DNA of 64,000 nucleotides from Lactobacillus melliventris (lineage in GTDB: Bacteria; Bacillota; Bacilli; Lactobacillales; Lactobacillaceae), in NCBI RefSeq assembly GCF_013346935.1, contig NZ_JAAEEB010000001.1:186001-250000 (forward strand), given 5' to 3'. Numbering within the stretch: the first letter of the stretch is position 1; each line of letters opens with the position of its first letter. The position numbers and the translations under genes were made by a program. The notes under the pieces were generated by a model, which saw only the letters and a list, made by a program, of their open reading frames with translations, was not told the DNA's origin and ran no database searches. This document shows positions 10,345 through 19,779 of the stretch, in pieces.

Positions 10345-11295
10345 TTAGCGTAAAAGATTAAAACTTGAAACAGAAAAATTAATGTTAAAAATATTACGTT
10401 TAATTTCTTCCCCATCTACTTGGGCATATTCTTTTTTTATTGTTGTTACTTTAACTTTATTAGTTTCAAAATAATGAAATTGAGGGTCATTGACATGTGA
10501 GCCATCTTTTAGGAGGTTGATAAATAGTTTAATCAATTTGGCTAAGCTAAATTTTTCAACCACCACGGTGTATATTTTATGGCTGTCAATTCTAGCACTG
10601 GGTAAAAGGGGAAGACCTCCGCCCAAATAGGGATGATTAGTTGTGGTAACCATGAAAGCATCGTCAAAATGGAATTTTTGACAATTTTTTTCAATATCGA
10701 CAATAAAAGTATCTTGCTTGGTAACAGTTGCTAAAACATTACAGCCGTAAATTAATTTACCTTCACTAAGATGATTTAGAACCTTTTTCAATTTTGAAAT
10801 ATTACTATTATGGTTGACAAATGCGTCAAAGCCAATGCCAAAGCTATTGGCAAAATAATACTTCTTATTAGGGGCAATATCAGGAAAAATAAAAGTCCCG
10901 CAGTCTATCCGCTCTGGTTTAAATTCTTGTTGTAAATGATCTATAAGAACTTTCGGATCATTAGTTAAGTTAGCAGCGCGCGCAAAGTCATTACCTGTTC
11001 CTGCAGGTAGGTAGGCAATAGGAGTTTTCGGATTTTGGGATCTTTTAATTCCATTTAGCACCTCATTAAGAGAACCATCACCACCGATTACTAACAAAAT
11101 TTCCGTGGGTGAGTGCTTTTTGTCACCATATTCTTGCGCAATGTAAATAGCTTCCCCGGCATAAGTACTTTTTCGCAAGTCAAAGTTAATGTTTTCATTG
11201 ATTAATAAAGCTGTGGTTTTCTTGAGTGCTTTTTTGGCACGCCCGTTACCAGCTACTTCATTAACCAAAAGATGTATTTTTAATTTGTTATCCAT
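10345..11295 (-). CDS. Diacylglycerol kinase family lipid kinase (DagK/YegS-like)
   Basis: The 316-residue protein has the diacylglycerol kinase catalytic fold: HLLVNEVAGNGRA at residues 8-20, LLVIGGDGSLNE (GGDG at 71-74) and TPIAYLPAGTGNDFARA. In Gram-positive bacteria such enzymes (DgkB/DagK) recycle diacylglycerol released by lipoteichoic acid synthesis, but YegS-like members have other substrates, so the exact lipid is inferred. The start codon lies only ~20 nt after the rnjA terminator, and I see no Shine-Dalgarno run before it (AATGAATGAAATTTT). This could mean weak translation or dependence on readthrough. Confidence 0.88.
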   Translation of the reverse strand: MDNKLKIHLLVNEVAGNGRAKKALKKTTALLINENINFDLRKSTYAGEAIYIAQEYGDKKHSPTEILLVIGGDGSLNEVLNGIKRSQNPKTPIAYLPAGTGNDFARAANLTNDPKVLIDHLQQEFKPERIDCGTFIFPDIAPNKKYYFANSFGIGFDAFVNHNSNISKLKKVLNHLSEGKLIYGCNVLATVTKQDTFIVDIEKNCQKFHFDDAFMVTTTNHPYLGGGLPLLPSARIDSHKIYTVVVEKFSLAKLIKLFINLLKDGSHVNDPQFHYFETNKVKVTTIKKEYAQVDGEEIKRNIFNINFSVSSFNLLR

Positions 11296-11315
11296 AAAAT
11301 TTCATTCATTACATA

Positions 11316-11338
11316 AAAAGCCCTTAAAAAGGGCTTTT
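11316..11338 (-). terminator. Terminator after rnjA
   Basis: AAAAGCCCTT and AAGGGCTTTT form a perfect 10-bp stem with a 3-nt loop directly after the rnjA stop. Read on the minus strand it is followed by TTTTAT. Confidence 0.85.
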
Positions 11339-11340
11339 CG

Positions 11341-13020
11341 TTATTTTTTCTCAACTAACATTGGTAAAATCAGCGGCCGTCTTTTTGTCTTAGAATATAG
11401 AAAATCAGAAAGGTTAGTAATAATGGCATTGCGAATTACACTGTCTTTAGGATGCTCCGTTTTGTCCATTTCAGACTTTATAATGTGATAAATATGCTTT
11501 TGAGCCTGGTTGATTAATTCAGTAGATTCACGCATATAAACAAAACCACGACTCAAAACATCGGGGCCAGCTAAAACGCGTTTGTGCTTGTAATCAACTG
11601 TTGCAACCACAACTACCAATCCATCTTCAGATAAGACTTGCCGATCATGAACGACAACATTGCCTACATCGGCTGTGCCAGAGGTATCAACATAGACATC
11701 GCCAGCTGGGATATGACCAGCTATGCGGGAGCCTTCTGGTCCAAAGCAAATGACTTCACCATTTTCCAAAACAAATGTATTTGCTTCCGGAACTCCTGCT
11801 GCTTGTGCCAGTTCGGTATGAATGACCTGCATGCGGTATTCACCATGAACAGGAATCATGTACTTAGGTTTTGTTAGGCGAACCATCATCTTTAATTCTT
11901 CTTGACCACCGTGTCCTGAAGTATGGACATTATTAATGCGGCCATGAACCACGCTGGCGCCACCTTCCATTAACTTGTTAATCAAATGATTAACGCTTAA
12001 TGTGTTGCCAGGTATTGGGTTTGAAGAAAAAATCACTGTATCGCCGGGCTGTAAACTAATTTGTCTGTGGGTTCCATTTGCTATTCTGGAAAGAGCAGCT
12101 AAAGGTTCGCCTTGTGAGCCGGTACATAAAATCATCACTTGTTCAGCTGGTGTGTGATTTATTTCATTAGCATCTACAATCAGACCATCAGGAACGTTCA
12201 AATAGCCTAAATCAATGCCATTTTGCACACCGTTTTCCATACTGCGTCCAAAAATGGCAACTTTACGTCCAGTATCTATTGCTGCCTGGATAGCAGTCGA
12301 TACGCGGTAAAGATTAGAGGCGAAGGTAGCAAAAATTATGCGACCGTGGATCCCCGTAATGATGTCATGCAATGATTTAGCTACAAAACGCTCGGACTTA
12401 GTAAATTGGGTGACTTCAGCATTAGTTGAATCGGATAATAGCACCAAAACTCCCTCGTTACCTAATTTAGCCATCTTTTGAAAATCCGGAGCAGGTTGGT
12501 TCATTACCGGTGTTAAATCAAATTTGAAGTCTCCTGTAAACACGACCGCACCTAATGGGGTATGAACAGCTATGCCTAAGGTATCCGGAATAGAGTGAGT
12601 GGTTCTGAAAAAAGTAACCGTTAGTTTCTTGAATTTAAGAACAGTGTCCTCGTGCTCTTCGTGTAATTCTGTTGTCCGCAAAATGCCGTGTTCTTCAAGC
12701 TTGCCCTTAATTAAAGCTAGGGCAAATGGGGTGGCATATACGGGAATTTCCGGAATCTTTTCTAGTAAGAAGGGGATCCCACCAATGTGATCTTCGTGTC
12801 CGTGGCTAACAACAAGTGCTTTAATCTTTTTACGATTTTTAACTAAATATGAATAGTCAGAAATGACGTAATTAATACCAAGAAGATCATCTTCAGGGAA
12901 TTTAATTCCGCAATCCATAATAATAATTTCGTCTTGGTACTGTACACAGTACATATTCTTGCCTATCTCGTGCAACCCCCCGATTGCAACGACGGCAACT
13001 TCATTATTTTTTATTCGCAC
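11341..13020 (-). CDS. rnjA: Ribonuclease J1
   Basis: This 559-residue metallo-beta-lactamase/beta-CASP nuclease combines endonuclease and 5'-3' exonuclease activity in mRNA decay and rRNA processing. The zinc motif HGHEDH is intact at residues 73-78, followed by TTHSIPDTLG, TGDFKFD, the beta-CASP region and PVHGEYR. It begins with GTG directly after rpoY, the same gene pair as in Bacillus. The length fits the family (~555). A second, more divergent paralogue is encoded at 24748-26532. Confidence 0.96.
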   Translation of the reverse strand: MRIKNNEVAVVAIGGLHEIGKNMYCVQYQDEIIIMDCGIKFPEDDLLGINYVISDYSYLVKNRKKIKALVVSHGHEDHIGGIPFLLEKIPEIPVYATPFALALIKGKLEEHGILRTTELHEEHEDTVLKFKKLTVTFFRTTHSIPDTLGIAVHTPLGAVVFTGDFKFDLTPVMNQPAPDFQKMAKLGNEGVLVLLSDSTNAEVTQFTKSERFVAKSLHDIITGIHGRIIFATFASNLYRVSTAIQAAIDTGRKVAIFGRSMENGVQNGIDLGYLNVPDGLIVDANEINHTPAEQVMILCTGSQGEPLAALSRIANGTHRQISLQPGDTVIFSSNPIPGNTLSVNHLINKLMEGGASVVHGRINNVHTSGHGGQEELKMMVRLTKPKYMIPVHGEYRMQVIHTELAQAAGVPEANTFVLENGEVICFGPEGSRIAGHIPAGDVYVDTSGTADVGNVVVHDRQVLSEDGLVVVVATVDYKHKRVLAGPDVLSRGFVYMRESTELINQAQKHIYHIIKSEMDKTEHPKDSVIRNAIITNLSDFLYSKTKRRPLILPMLVEKK

Positions 13021-13025
13021 AGATA

Positions 13026-13250
13026 TTACTTCTTACTCTCAAAAGAAGTTAGCTTAAAATCAGCATGCTCCTTTTCGTAAGTCAGTGAATTGCCGGCTAA
13101 TTCTTGGATGAGTTCAATATTATAGGGGGTATTTTCCTCAACCATAGTCCTTGCGGCGACCAAATTTTCTGCCTCAAGGTAAAGAGTTTTAGTTGTTTCC
13201 CGTCTAGGATTGACAACCTTGTCTTTTTGATACAAAACTTTGTAGATCAT
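13026..13250 (-). CDS. rpoY: DNA-directed RNA polymerase epsilon subunit
   Basis: The 74-residue protein starts [11 protein letters not shown] and has the length and position of the Firmicutes RNA polymerase epsilon subunit (formerly YkzG/DUF1447), which is encoded just upstream of rnjA. It is a small alpha/beta cytoplasmic protein bound to core polymerase. An AAGGAGAA ribosome site precedes the ATG. Only 5 nt separate it from rnjA, which must be co-transcribed. The promoter is probably the extended -10 at 13325-13333. Confidence 0.92.
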   Translation of the reverse strand: MIYKVLYQKDKVVNPRRETTKTLYLEAENLVAARTMVEENTPYNIELIQELAGNSLTYEKEHADFKLTSFESKK

Positions 13251-13324
13251 ATTTGTATTCTCCTTATTCAGTTAATAAAACGTTCTAATTTTGGACAGCA
13301 TTAAAGCTTCCAATAGCTAGTAAA

Positions 13325-13333
13325 ATTCTACCA
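13325..13333 (-). promoter_or_regulatory. Extended -10 promoter for rpoY-rnjA
   Basis: On the minus strand TGGTAGAAT (TGnTAGAAT) lies ~75 nt before rpoY. No clear -35 is spaced at 17 nt, as is common with extended -10 promoters. Confidence 0.4.
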
Positions 13334-13376
13334 TACATGCAAAAACAAGTATAGAATCAAGTTTTGCCAGCTTTAT

Positions 13377-13407
13377 TAAAAAAGCCGTCAAAACGATAGC
13401 TGACGAC
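13377..13407 (-). terminator. Terminator after def
   Basis: On the minus strand GTCGTCA pairs with TGACGGC (one G-T pair) around a 10-nt loop, followed by a six-T run. Confidence 0.75.
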
Positions 13408-13425
13408 ATAAATATTTGTGAAAAA

Positions 13426-13980
13426 TTAATAAATGACTACGGTATTTTCATCTAATTTAAATGGGTCTTGTTTATTGATGCGGTCGTAAAAAAGATGACC
13501 CCGCAAATGTTCAATTTCATGTGACGCTACGATTGCAGGATAATCCTTTAACCGGACTGTTTTTTCTTCACCAGAAACAGTATAATAATGAATTTTCAAT
13601 TTATCAGGACGGGGCACATAACCATCAATTACTTTGTCAACGCTTAGACAACCTTCACCTTCACTTAAACAAGCTTGTCTGACAGATTCGGACAAAATTT
13701 CCGGGTTAACAAAAGTTTCCTTGAAAACTATTTCATTTTGATCATTTGGTACTAACAATGAGGCCATCTGGACGCTCTCACCAACCTGAGGTGCGGCTAA
13801 ACCAACGCCAGCACGTAATTGGTGCTTTTTTGCAATTTTAGGATCTTGAGAGTTAATCAGATATTCCATCATTTCTTTTGCTAAATTTTGATAATGTTCG
13901 CTTAAAGGAAAAGTTAGTGGTTTGGCTACCTTGCGTAATACCGGATTTCCATCTCGGGTAATATCTTTCATTAAAATCAA
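13426..13980 (-). CDS. def: Peptide deformylase
   Basis: The 184-residue enzyme removes the formyl group from nascent peptides. All three family motifs are present: [17 protein letters not shown] (metal Cys) and HEIEHLRG (two metal His and the catalytic Glu). The length and the long insert are those of type 2 deformylases of Gram-positive bacteria. The frame starts at a TTG (13980) placed 7 nt after GAGTG; the alternative ATG three codons later has no ribosome site at a useful distance, so the TTG is kept. The gene stands alone between a terminator and the divergent typA region. Confidence 0.95.
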   Translation of the reverse strand: MILMKDITRDGNPVLRKVAKPLTFPLSEHYQNLAKEMMEYLINSQDPKIAKKHQLRAGVGLAAPQVGESVQMASLLVPNDQNEIVFKETFVNPEILSESVRQACLSEGEGCLSVDKVIDGYVPRPDKLKIHYYTVSGEEKTVRLKDYPAIVASHEIEHLRGHLFYDRINKQDPFKLDENTVVIY

Positions 13981-14092
13981 TTACATTCACTCTTTCATAA
14001 AAGTTTATAGTTATATTTGTAACATAAAATAAACTAATTTGTCTGCTTTTTATTCTATACTAAATTTTTAATTTGAAAAAGAGGGATAAACG

Positions 14093-14191
14093 TTGACCCT
14101 TAAACAGTTAGGTGGTAAAATCAATGAGCGTAAATATACAGATATGAAACACTTCGATCAGCATGTTTTTGACGTGCCGCCGAAACTGTGA
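14093..14191 (+). CDS. Possible 32-residue peptide upstream of typA
   Basis: A TTG-initiated ORF (TTG at 14093, TGA at 14189) follows an AGAGGG ribosome site at 8-9 nt. The product is hydrophilic and basic (TLKQLGGKINERKYTDMKHF then DQHVFDVPPKL). Its stop codon lies inside the left arm of the terminator at 14183-14209. A TATACT -10-like box occurs ~32 nt before the start. I do not recognise the peptide. The combination of start site, reading frame and terminator suggests a short independent transcript or a leader peptide, but it is too short to be sure that it is translated. Confidence 0.45.
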   Translation: MTLKQLGGKINERKYTDMKHFDQHVFDVPPKL

Positions 14192-14209
14192 CCACGTCAC
14201 AGTTTTTTT
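14183..14209 (+). terminator. Terminator in the typA leader
   Basis: AAACTGTGAC and GTCACAGTTT form a perfect 10-bp stem with a 3-nt loop, followed by a T run. It ends the short transcript unit upstream of typA, or attenuates typA itself. Confidence 0.85.
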
Positions 14210-14234
14210 ATTGAGGAGTGGAGGAGGAATACTT

Positions 14235-16076
14235 TTGTCAGAAAAAAGAAGAAACGATATTAGAAATATAGCTATCATAGCGCACGTTGACCATGGTAAA
14301 ACTACTTTGGTTAACCAATTATTGAAGCAATCCGACACTCTCCCTGAACATATGGCTCTGGAAGATCGGGCAATGGACTCCAACGATATTGAGCGTGAGC
14401 GTGGTATTACTATTTTATCTAAAAATACTGCGGTTAAGTATGGCGACACTACCATCAATATTTTGGATACTCCAGGACATGCCGATTTTGGTGGTGAAGT
14501 TGAACGAATCATGCATATGGTCGATGGTGCCTTATTGCTGGTTGATGCTTATGAAGGTACTATGCCGCAAACTCGTTTCGTACTCAAAAAGGCATTAGAG
14601 GCTGGAGTTAAGCCCATTGTGGTTATCAATAAAATTGATCGTCCTGGTGCTCGTCCGAAAGAAGTTCTTGACGAAGTTTTGGAATTATTTATCGAACTTG
14701 GTGCTAACGATGAACAACTTGATTTTCCAGTCGTTTATGCATCGGCCTTGAATGGTACCTCATCCTATGATCCAGATCCTGCTAAACAGGAAGAAACGAT
14801 GAATCCTATTTTTGACACTATTATTAAGGCTATTCCTGCGCCTATTGACAATGCTGATGAGCCTCTGCAGTTCCAAATTACAATGCTTGACTGGGATGAT
14901 TATGTTGGTCGAATTGGCGTTGGCCGTATTTATCGCGGTAAAGTTAAAGTTGGCGATAATATCACTGTGATGAAGCGTGACGGTTCTACCCAAAACTTTA
15001 GGGTTACCAAATTATTTGGTTTCTTCGGTTTGAAGCGTAATGAAATTACTGAAGCTAAAGCAGGGGATATCATTGCCATTAGCGGTATTAACGATATTTT
15101 TGTTGGTGAGACTATTGCTTCTGCCGAAAATCCGGAAGCATTGCCACTTCTTAAAATAGATCCGCCAACTTTGCAAATGGATTTTGTTGCCAATGACTCA
15201 CCATTTTCTGGTCGTGAGGGTGACAAAGTTACGCCTAAGAAGTTAGAGGATCGACTAATTAAGCAAACACGTACCGATGTGTCGTTAAGAGTTGAGCCGA
15301 CAGACCAATTGAATGCCTGGACTGTATCTGGTCGTGGTGAATTGCACCTTTCAATTTTAGTTGAAGAAATGCGGCGGGAAGGTTTTGAATTACAATTATC
15401 AAGACCAAAGGTAATTTATCGTGAAATTGACGGCAAAATGTGTGAACCATTTGAAGCTGTCCAGGTTGATACTCCTGATGAATATGTTGGCTCTGTCATT
15501 GATTCTCTTTCACAAAGAAAAGGTGAGATGAAGAATATGACTTCAACTGGCAATAATCAAACCCGTTTAGACTTTTTGGTTCCTTCTCGTGGCTTAATTG
15601 GTTACAATAATGAATTTATGTCCCAAACCGGTGGCTACGGCATTATGAACCACAGTTTTGATTCATATAAGCCAGTTGTCAAAAATTGGGAACCGGGCCG
15701 GCAAAATGGTGCTTTGGTGTCAATTAGCCAGGGCAAATCAACTACATATTCTCTACAAACTGTTGAACAACGTGGTGAATTATTTATTGGTGCTGGAGTA
15801 GAAGTTTATGAAGGGATGATTGTTGGCCAATCTTCTCGTGATCGTGATATTGCGGTCAACGTTATCAAAGGTAAGAACTTAACAAACACTCGTGCTGCTG
15901 GGAAAGATCATGCCGCTGCAATCAGAACTCCTAAGACCTTAACTCTAGAAGAGGCTATTGAATTTTTAAATGATGATGAATACTGTGAAGTAACTCCTGA
16001 TTCAATTAGATTAAGAAAGAAAATTCTCAATACTTCAGAAAGACAAAAAGCTGATAAGAAACGTAATAAAAAATAA
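14235..16076 (+). CDS. typA: Ribosome-associated GTPase TypA/BipA
   Basis: This 613-residue translational GTPase binds the ribosome in an EF-G-like way and helps ribosome assembly at low temperature or under stress. The G1 motif AHVDHGKT is at residues 16-23, ERERGITI is switch [14 protein letters not shown] is G3 and VINKID is G4. The C-terminal domain typical of BipA follows. The TTG at 14235, 4-8 nt after GGAGGAGGAA, gives the usual family length; the longer upstream frame is not supported. A terminator 26 nt upstream means that any promoter must be very close or that typA is attenuated. Confidence 0.96.
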   Translation: MSEKRRNDIRNIAIIAHVDHGKTTLVNQLLKQSDTLPEHMALEDRAMDSNDIERERGITILSKNTAVKYGDTTINILDTPGHADFGGEVERIMHMVDGALLLVDAYEGTMPQTRFVLKKALEAGVKPIVVINKIDRPGARPKEVLDEVLELFIELGANDEQLDFPVVYASALNGTSSYDPDPAKQEETMNPIFDTIIKAIPAPIDNADEPLQFQITMLDWDDYVGRIGVGRIYRGKVKVGDNITVMKRDGSTQNFRVTKLFGFFGLKRNEITEAKAGDIIAISGINDIFVGETIASAENPEALPLLKIDPPTLQMDFVANDSPFSGREGDKVTPKKLEDRLIKQTRTDVSLRVEPTDQLNAWTVSGRGELHLSILVEEMRREGFELQLSRPKVIYREIDGKMCEPFEAVQVDTPDEYVGSVIDSLSQRKGEMKNMTSTGNNQTRLDFLVPSRGLIGYNNEFMSQTGGYGIMNHSFDSYKPVVKNWEPGRQNGALVSISQGKSTTYSLQTVEQRGELFIGAGVEVYEGMIVGQSSRDRDIAVNVIKGKNLTNTRAAGKDHAAAIRTPKTLTLEEAIEFLNDDEYCEVTPDSIRLRKKILNTSERQKADKKRNKK

Positions 16077-16091
16077 ATAAATGTTTTAGAA

Positions 16092-16123
16092 GGGCACTCA
16101 CTGATGAAGTGGTGCTCTTTTTG
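16092..16123 (+). terminator. Terminator after typA
   Basis: GGGCAC-CACT pairs with AGTG-GTGCTC with one bulged T and a short loop, followed by CTTTTTG. Confidence 0.75.
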
Positions 16124-16126
16124 TTT

Positions 16127-16141
16127 TATAATGCTTATAAT
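16127..16141 (+). promoter_or_regulatory. Probable -10 region for ftsW
   Basis: Two overlapping TATAAT boxes (16127-16132 and 16136-16141) follow the typA terminator and precede ftsW by ~37 nt. The -35 is not obvious. Confidence 0.4.
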
Positions 16142-16177
16142 AAAGGTAGATTAAGTTACAGAAGGAGAGGTCGGCTA

Positions 16178-17356
16178 GTGCGGCAAAAACTTCACCATTT
16201 AAATTACAATATTTTCATACCTTATATTCTCTTAGTCGTTTTTGGAATAGTAATGGTTTATTCGGCTAGTTCGGACATATTATTAGTTAATGGCTTTAAC
16301 CCGGCAATATATGGTATTCGCCAGGCTCTGTATGCCGTCTTTGCCGTTTTTGTCTGCTGTGCTCTGTGCTTTTTCTTAAAACTAGAAATTTTTAAGAGTC
16401 GCAAATTTGTTATCTGGTTTTTAGGTCTTAGTTTTTTGCTGCTCATTTACCTAATTCTCTTGAAAATTTTTAAGGGATCTGCCGCAGCTGTAAATGGTTC
16501 TGTTGGCTGGATTGATTTAAAGATAATAAAGATTCAACCATTAGAAATTGCCAAACTCTCGCTGATAATTTATTTAGCATATTTTTTAGACCGTCATGAT
16601 GGAGCTTTTAAAAAAGGCCAAATTATTCATAATTTATATAGGCCAGCAATCTTAGCTGCTTTTATGATGTTTTTGGTTATACTTGAACCGGATTTTGGCG
16701 GTACTGCTATTTTAGCCATGATTGTGATTATCATGTTTTCTGTTTCTGGTGTTCCTGCTAAAAATGCAGTATTATGCTTAATTGGTATTGCAGTTGGAAT
16801 ATATTTGTTTATCTTCCTGGTTATCAAATTGAATCCTGCTTTCTTACAAAATAAGTATCAGTATCACCGTTTTATGTCTTTTCTGCATCCTTTTGAACTT
16901 GAGCAAAAGGGTGGTGCCCAGCTAGTTAATTCGTATTATGCTATTCATAATGGTGGTTTGCTCGGGGTAGGATTAGGCAATAGCATGCAAAAACGGGGCT
17001 ATCTCCCGGAACCTTACACAGACTTTATTTTAGCTATAATTGCAGAAGAAATTGGGGTTATTGGTGCTCTAGTCATACTAAGTATTATGTTTTATCTGAT
17101 ATGGAGTATCATGGAAGTTGGTATCCATGCCAGTTCTCAATTCAATGCTCTGGTATGTTTTGGAGTTACTACAATTATCTTTATTCAAACTCTGTTTAAT
17201 GTAGGCGCCGTGCTTGGTCTATTGCCTATAACCGGGGTCACGTTACCTTTTATTTCCTACGGTGGCTCTTCTTTGATTATCTTATCAGCCGCTATTGGGA
17301 TTGTACTGAACATATCAGCAAATGAACGAATCGAAAAAGAAGGAAGTTTTAAATGA
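16178..17356 (+). CDS. ftsW: FtsW/RodA/SpoVE family cell-cycle protein, probably FtsW
   Basis: This 392-residue membrane protein has about ten transmembrane segments and belongs to the SEDS family of peptidoglycan glycosyltransferases. Signature segments include MVYSASSD after the first helix, QPLEIAKLSLI, LLGVGLGNSMQKRGYLPEPYTDFILAIIAEE (the long extracellular loop) and TGVTLPFISYGGSS. The GTG at 16178 follows AGGAGAGG; the longer ATG start overlaps the typA terminator. FtsW rather than RodA is chosen because of the order typA-ftsW-ylbG-rsmD-coaD, which is conserved in Firmicutes. Its last codons overlap ylbG by 4 nt. Confidence 0.88.
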   Translation: MRQKLHHLNYNIFIPYILLVVFGIVMVYSASSDILLVNGFNPAIYGIRQALYAVFAVFVCCALCFFLKLEIFKSRKFVIWFLGLSFLLLIYLILLKIFKGSAAAVNGSVGWIDLKIIKIQPLEIAKLSLIIYLAYFLDRHDGAFKKGQIIHNLYRPAILAAFMMFLVILEPDFGGTAILAMIVIIMFSVSGVPAKNAVLCLIGIAVGIYLFIFLVIKLNPAFLQNKYQYHRFMSFLHPFELEQKGGAQLVNSYYAIHNGGLLGVGLGNSMQKRGYLPEPYTDFILAIIAEEIGVIGALVILSIMFYLIWSIMEVGIHASSQFNALVCFGVTTIIFIQTLFNVGAVLGLLPITGVTLPFISYGGSSLIILSAAIGIVLNISANERIEKEGSFK

Positions 17357-17694
17357 GCATCAAGCAAGACTTAACCAATAAAAATATTAGCCAAAGGCTG
17401 AGCATTATTGTTTATTTAAATTCAGTCAGTAACCAATATAAGCTAAGGCATTATGGTGATATAGTATATTTTTCTAAAAAATTTGGTTATTGTATTTTAT
17501 ATGTAAATCAAAATGAGATCGAGCAAGTTATGCGGAATCTGAATGCACTTGATTTTGTTGACAGGGTTGAAAAATCAAAATGGGATCAAATCGATCTTTC
17601 AAGTGATCATATTGAAAAACAAATTACGGCTTTAGCAGCGGATGCTGAAAGAAAGTTACAAGAACGTCAGGAAAATACAGAACAACTATTATGA
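17353..17694 (+). CDS. YlbG family protein (DUF2129)
   Basis: The 113-residue soluble protein begins IKQDLTNKNISQRLSIIVYL and contains the RHYGDIVYFSKKFGYCILY segment seen in YlbG/UPF0298 proteins. The first ~85 residues form the domain; a charged coiled-coil-like tail (ALAADAERKLQERQENTEQ) follows. The function is unknown. It overlaps ftsW and rsmD by 4 nt each, matching the Bacillus order ylbG-rsmD-coaD. Confidence 0.88.
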   Translation: MSIKQDLTNKNISQRLSIIVYLNSVSNQYKLRHYGDIVYFSKKFGYCILYVNQNEIEQVMRNLNALDFVDRVEKSKWDQIDLSSDHIEKQITALAADAERKLQERQENTEQLL

Positions 17695-18239
17695 GAATTA
17701 TTTCTGGAAAATATGCCAAAAGAAATTTATTTACTTTAAAGAGTCAAAAGACAAGACCGACTAGTGATAAAGTTAAAGAGTCACTGTTTAATTCATTAGG
17801 TCAATTTTTTTCTGGTGGTGAAGTCCTTGATCTATATGGCGGAAGTGGTGCTTTAGCAATAGAAGCCGTTTCTCGCGGTTGTCACCATGCCGTGATAATA
17901 GACATTAATTACCAGGCCGTAGCGATTATTCGCAAAAATATTGCCTTGACCAAAGAACCTAATCTTTTCTCTGTATATAAGATGTCCAGTAAAGCCGCCT
18001 TGAATAAATTGGCTGAAGAGCAACAGAAATTTGATTTAGTTTTTTTGGACCCGCCATATGCAAAGCAAAAAATTGCGTCTGATATGGCAAAAATGCGTGA
18101 TTTAGCTTTGCTACATCAAGGGGCAATAATAGTAGCTGAAACAGATGATCAGACGGATTTGGAGGTAGTTGCTGGTTTTGAGTTTATTAAAGAAAAGCAC
18201 CTGGGTAAAACCATTATCCGTTTTTATCGAAAGGAATAA
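17691..18239 (+). CDS. rsmD: 16S rRNA (guanine966-N2)-methyltransferase
   Basis: This 182-residue Rossmann methyltransferase modifies G966 of 16S rRNA. The start MRIISGKYAKRNL, the KTRPTSDKVKESLFN segment, the SAM loop VLDLYGGSGALAIEA and the catalytic LVFLDPPY motif are all seen. Length fits the family. It sits in an operon between ylbG and coaD. Confidence 0.94.
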   Translation: MRIISGKYAKRNLFTLKSQKTRPTSDKVKESLFNSLGQFFSGGEVLDLYGGSGALAIEAVSRGCHHAVIIDINYQAVAIIRKNIALTKEPNLFSVYKMSSKAALNKLAEEQQKFDLVFLDPPYAKQKIASDMAKMRDLALLHQGAIIVAETDDQTDLEVVAGFEFIKEKHLGKTIIRFYRKE

Positions 18240-18248
18240 AAAATAATA

Positions 18249-18728
18249 ATGAGTGTAGCAATTTTTCCGGGCAGTTTTGATCCTGTTACTAATGGACATG
18301 TTGATGTTATTAAGCAGGCAGCTGCAATTTTTGATAAAGTTTACGTAGTAGTAATGGTTAATACGGCTAAAAAATATCTTTTTAAGGATAACGAAAGGCA
18401 AAAATTATGCCAAGCTGCTGTTAAAAACCTGCCAAACGTTGAGGTGCTGCTAAAGCCTGATCAGCTGACAGTTAATGTAGCACGAGATTTACACGCAAAT
18501 GTTATCGTGCGGGGAGTCAGAAACACTACAGACTTCTTATTTGAACAACAGATTGCGGAAATGAATAGAAAAATGGCAAATGATATTAGTACAGTCTTGC
18601 TTTTTACTAAACCGGAAAATAGTTATGTTGCATCTAGTATTATTAAAGAAATTGCACAATTTAATGGTGATTTTAATAGTTTCTTGCCCAGCGAGGCTGC
18701 AGAGGCTTTAAAGGAAAAATTCTCATGA
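18249..18728 (+). CDS. coaD: Phosphopantetheine adenylyltransferase
   Basis: The 159-residue enzyme adenylates 4'-phosphopantetheine in coenzyme A synthesis. FPGSFDPVTNGHVDVI carries the nucleotidyltransferase TNGH motif, and IVRGVRNTTDF and VASSIIKEIAQF are the family's other blocks. It is placed 9 nt after rsmD and overlaps the next gene by 4 nt. The ribosome site AAAGGA lies ~14 nt from the ATG, farther than usual. Confidence 0.95.
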   Translation: MSVAIFPGSFDPVTNGHVDVIKQAAAIFDKVYVVVMVNTAKKYLFKDNERQKLCQAAVKNLPNVEVLLKPDQLTVNVARDLHANVIVRGVRNTTDFLFEQQIAEMNRKMANDISTVLLFTKPENSYVASSIIKEIAQFNGDFNSFLPSEAAEALKEKFS

Positions 18729-19774
18729 ATAAAGTAGAAAATCATGCTAAAAGAAATAGTAAAACACGTAAATGGCTGCTTTTTATTCTGACTCTTTTTC
18801 TAGTTTTTATTGGGTTGAACTGGCCGACAAATTATTATATTGAAATGCCGGGAAGCGCAGTTCCAGTAGGACAATTTGTGAAAAGTAAGGCCAAGGCGCC
18901 CAATAATTTCTATCTTGTTACAGTTAGTGAAACTAGCCAGCCGGCATCAGTCTGGGAGTACCTTTTTAGTTATACTCAAAAATATGCCAGTCGCATTCCC
19001 AAGTCTGAATTACTGGGTAATTCAAGTAACAGTCAGTATCAGGAACTACAAAATTGGTATATGCAAACAAGTCAGCAAAATGCACTTTATTGTGCGGCTA
19101 AAAAGGCAGGTCTTAAGCCTAAACTGCATTATAAAGGCGTATATGTTATGCAGGTACAAAAGGGTTCCAGTTTTAGAAATAAATTGCAAATAGGAGATAC
19201 CGTTTTGGGAGCAAATGGTCATAAATTTCGCTCAACTGAAGAAATGATCAATTACTTTCAAAAGAAAAAGATTGGCTCTGAAGTTGTAATTAATGCTTTG
19301 CGTGAACAGAAAAAAATAGATTTCAAAGGGAAAATCGTTAAAGTTGAAGGGACAGGAAAGCCAGGTATTGGCATTCAATTGGTTGAACATTTACAGGTCG
19401 AAACCCATCCTCAAGTAACGATTAATGCTGGCGCTATTGGTGGTCCTTCAGCTGGTTTAATGTTTACCTTGACCAGTTACGAAGTCTTTTCAGGTAAACA
19501 TTTGGCTCCAGGACATAAAATAGCTGGAACTGGAACTATCAGTCCAACTGGAAAAGTTGGCATGATTGGCGGCGTTGATAAAAAAGTAGTAGCTGCTGAC
19601 AAAGCCGGCGCTGAAGTGTTTTTTGCCCCGACGGATACTGCAGGAATGAAAAAAGTCACCAGCAATTATTTATTAGCTAAAAAAACAGCTAAGCAGATAG
19701 GTACTAGAATGAAAATAGTTCCCGTTCGTACTTTTGATGATGCACTCCATTATTTACAACAAAAATATCAATAA
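18725..19774 (+). CDS. PDZ/Lon-type membrane serine protease (YlbL/SepM family)
   Basis: The 349-residue protein has an N-terminal membrane anchor (about residues 18-35), an extracellular PDZ domain (VMQVQKGSSFRNKLQIGDTVLGANG, residues 140-190) and a C-terminal Lon proteolytic domain. The catalytic Ser is in GGPSAGLMF and the Lys in GGVDKKVVAADKAG. In streptococci SepM trims the competence pheromone; in Bacillus YlbL is linked to cell division control. Here it sits between coaD and comEA, as in Bacillus (ylbL). Its substrate in lactobacilli is unknown. Confidence 0.9.
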   Translation: MNKVENHAKRNSKTRKWLLFILTLFLVFIGLNWPTNYYIEMPGSAVPVGQFVKSKAKAPNNFYLVTVSETSQPASVWEYLFSYTQKYASRIPKSELLGNSSNSQYQELQNWYMQTSQQNALYCAAKKAGLKPKLHYKGVYVMQVQKGSSFRNKLQIGDTVLGANGHKFRSTEEMINYFQKKKIGSEVVINALREQKKIDFKGKIVKVEGTGKPGIGIQLVEHLQVETHPQVTINAGAIGGPSAGLMFTLTSYEVFSGKHLAPGHKIAGTGTISPTGKVGMIGGVDKKVVAADKAGAEVFFAPTDTAGMKKVTSNYLLAKKTAKQIGTRMKIVPVRTFDDALHYLQQKYQ

Positions 19775-19779
19775 TTACT

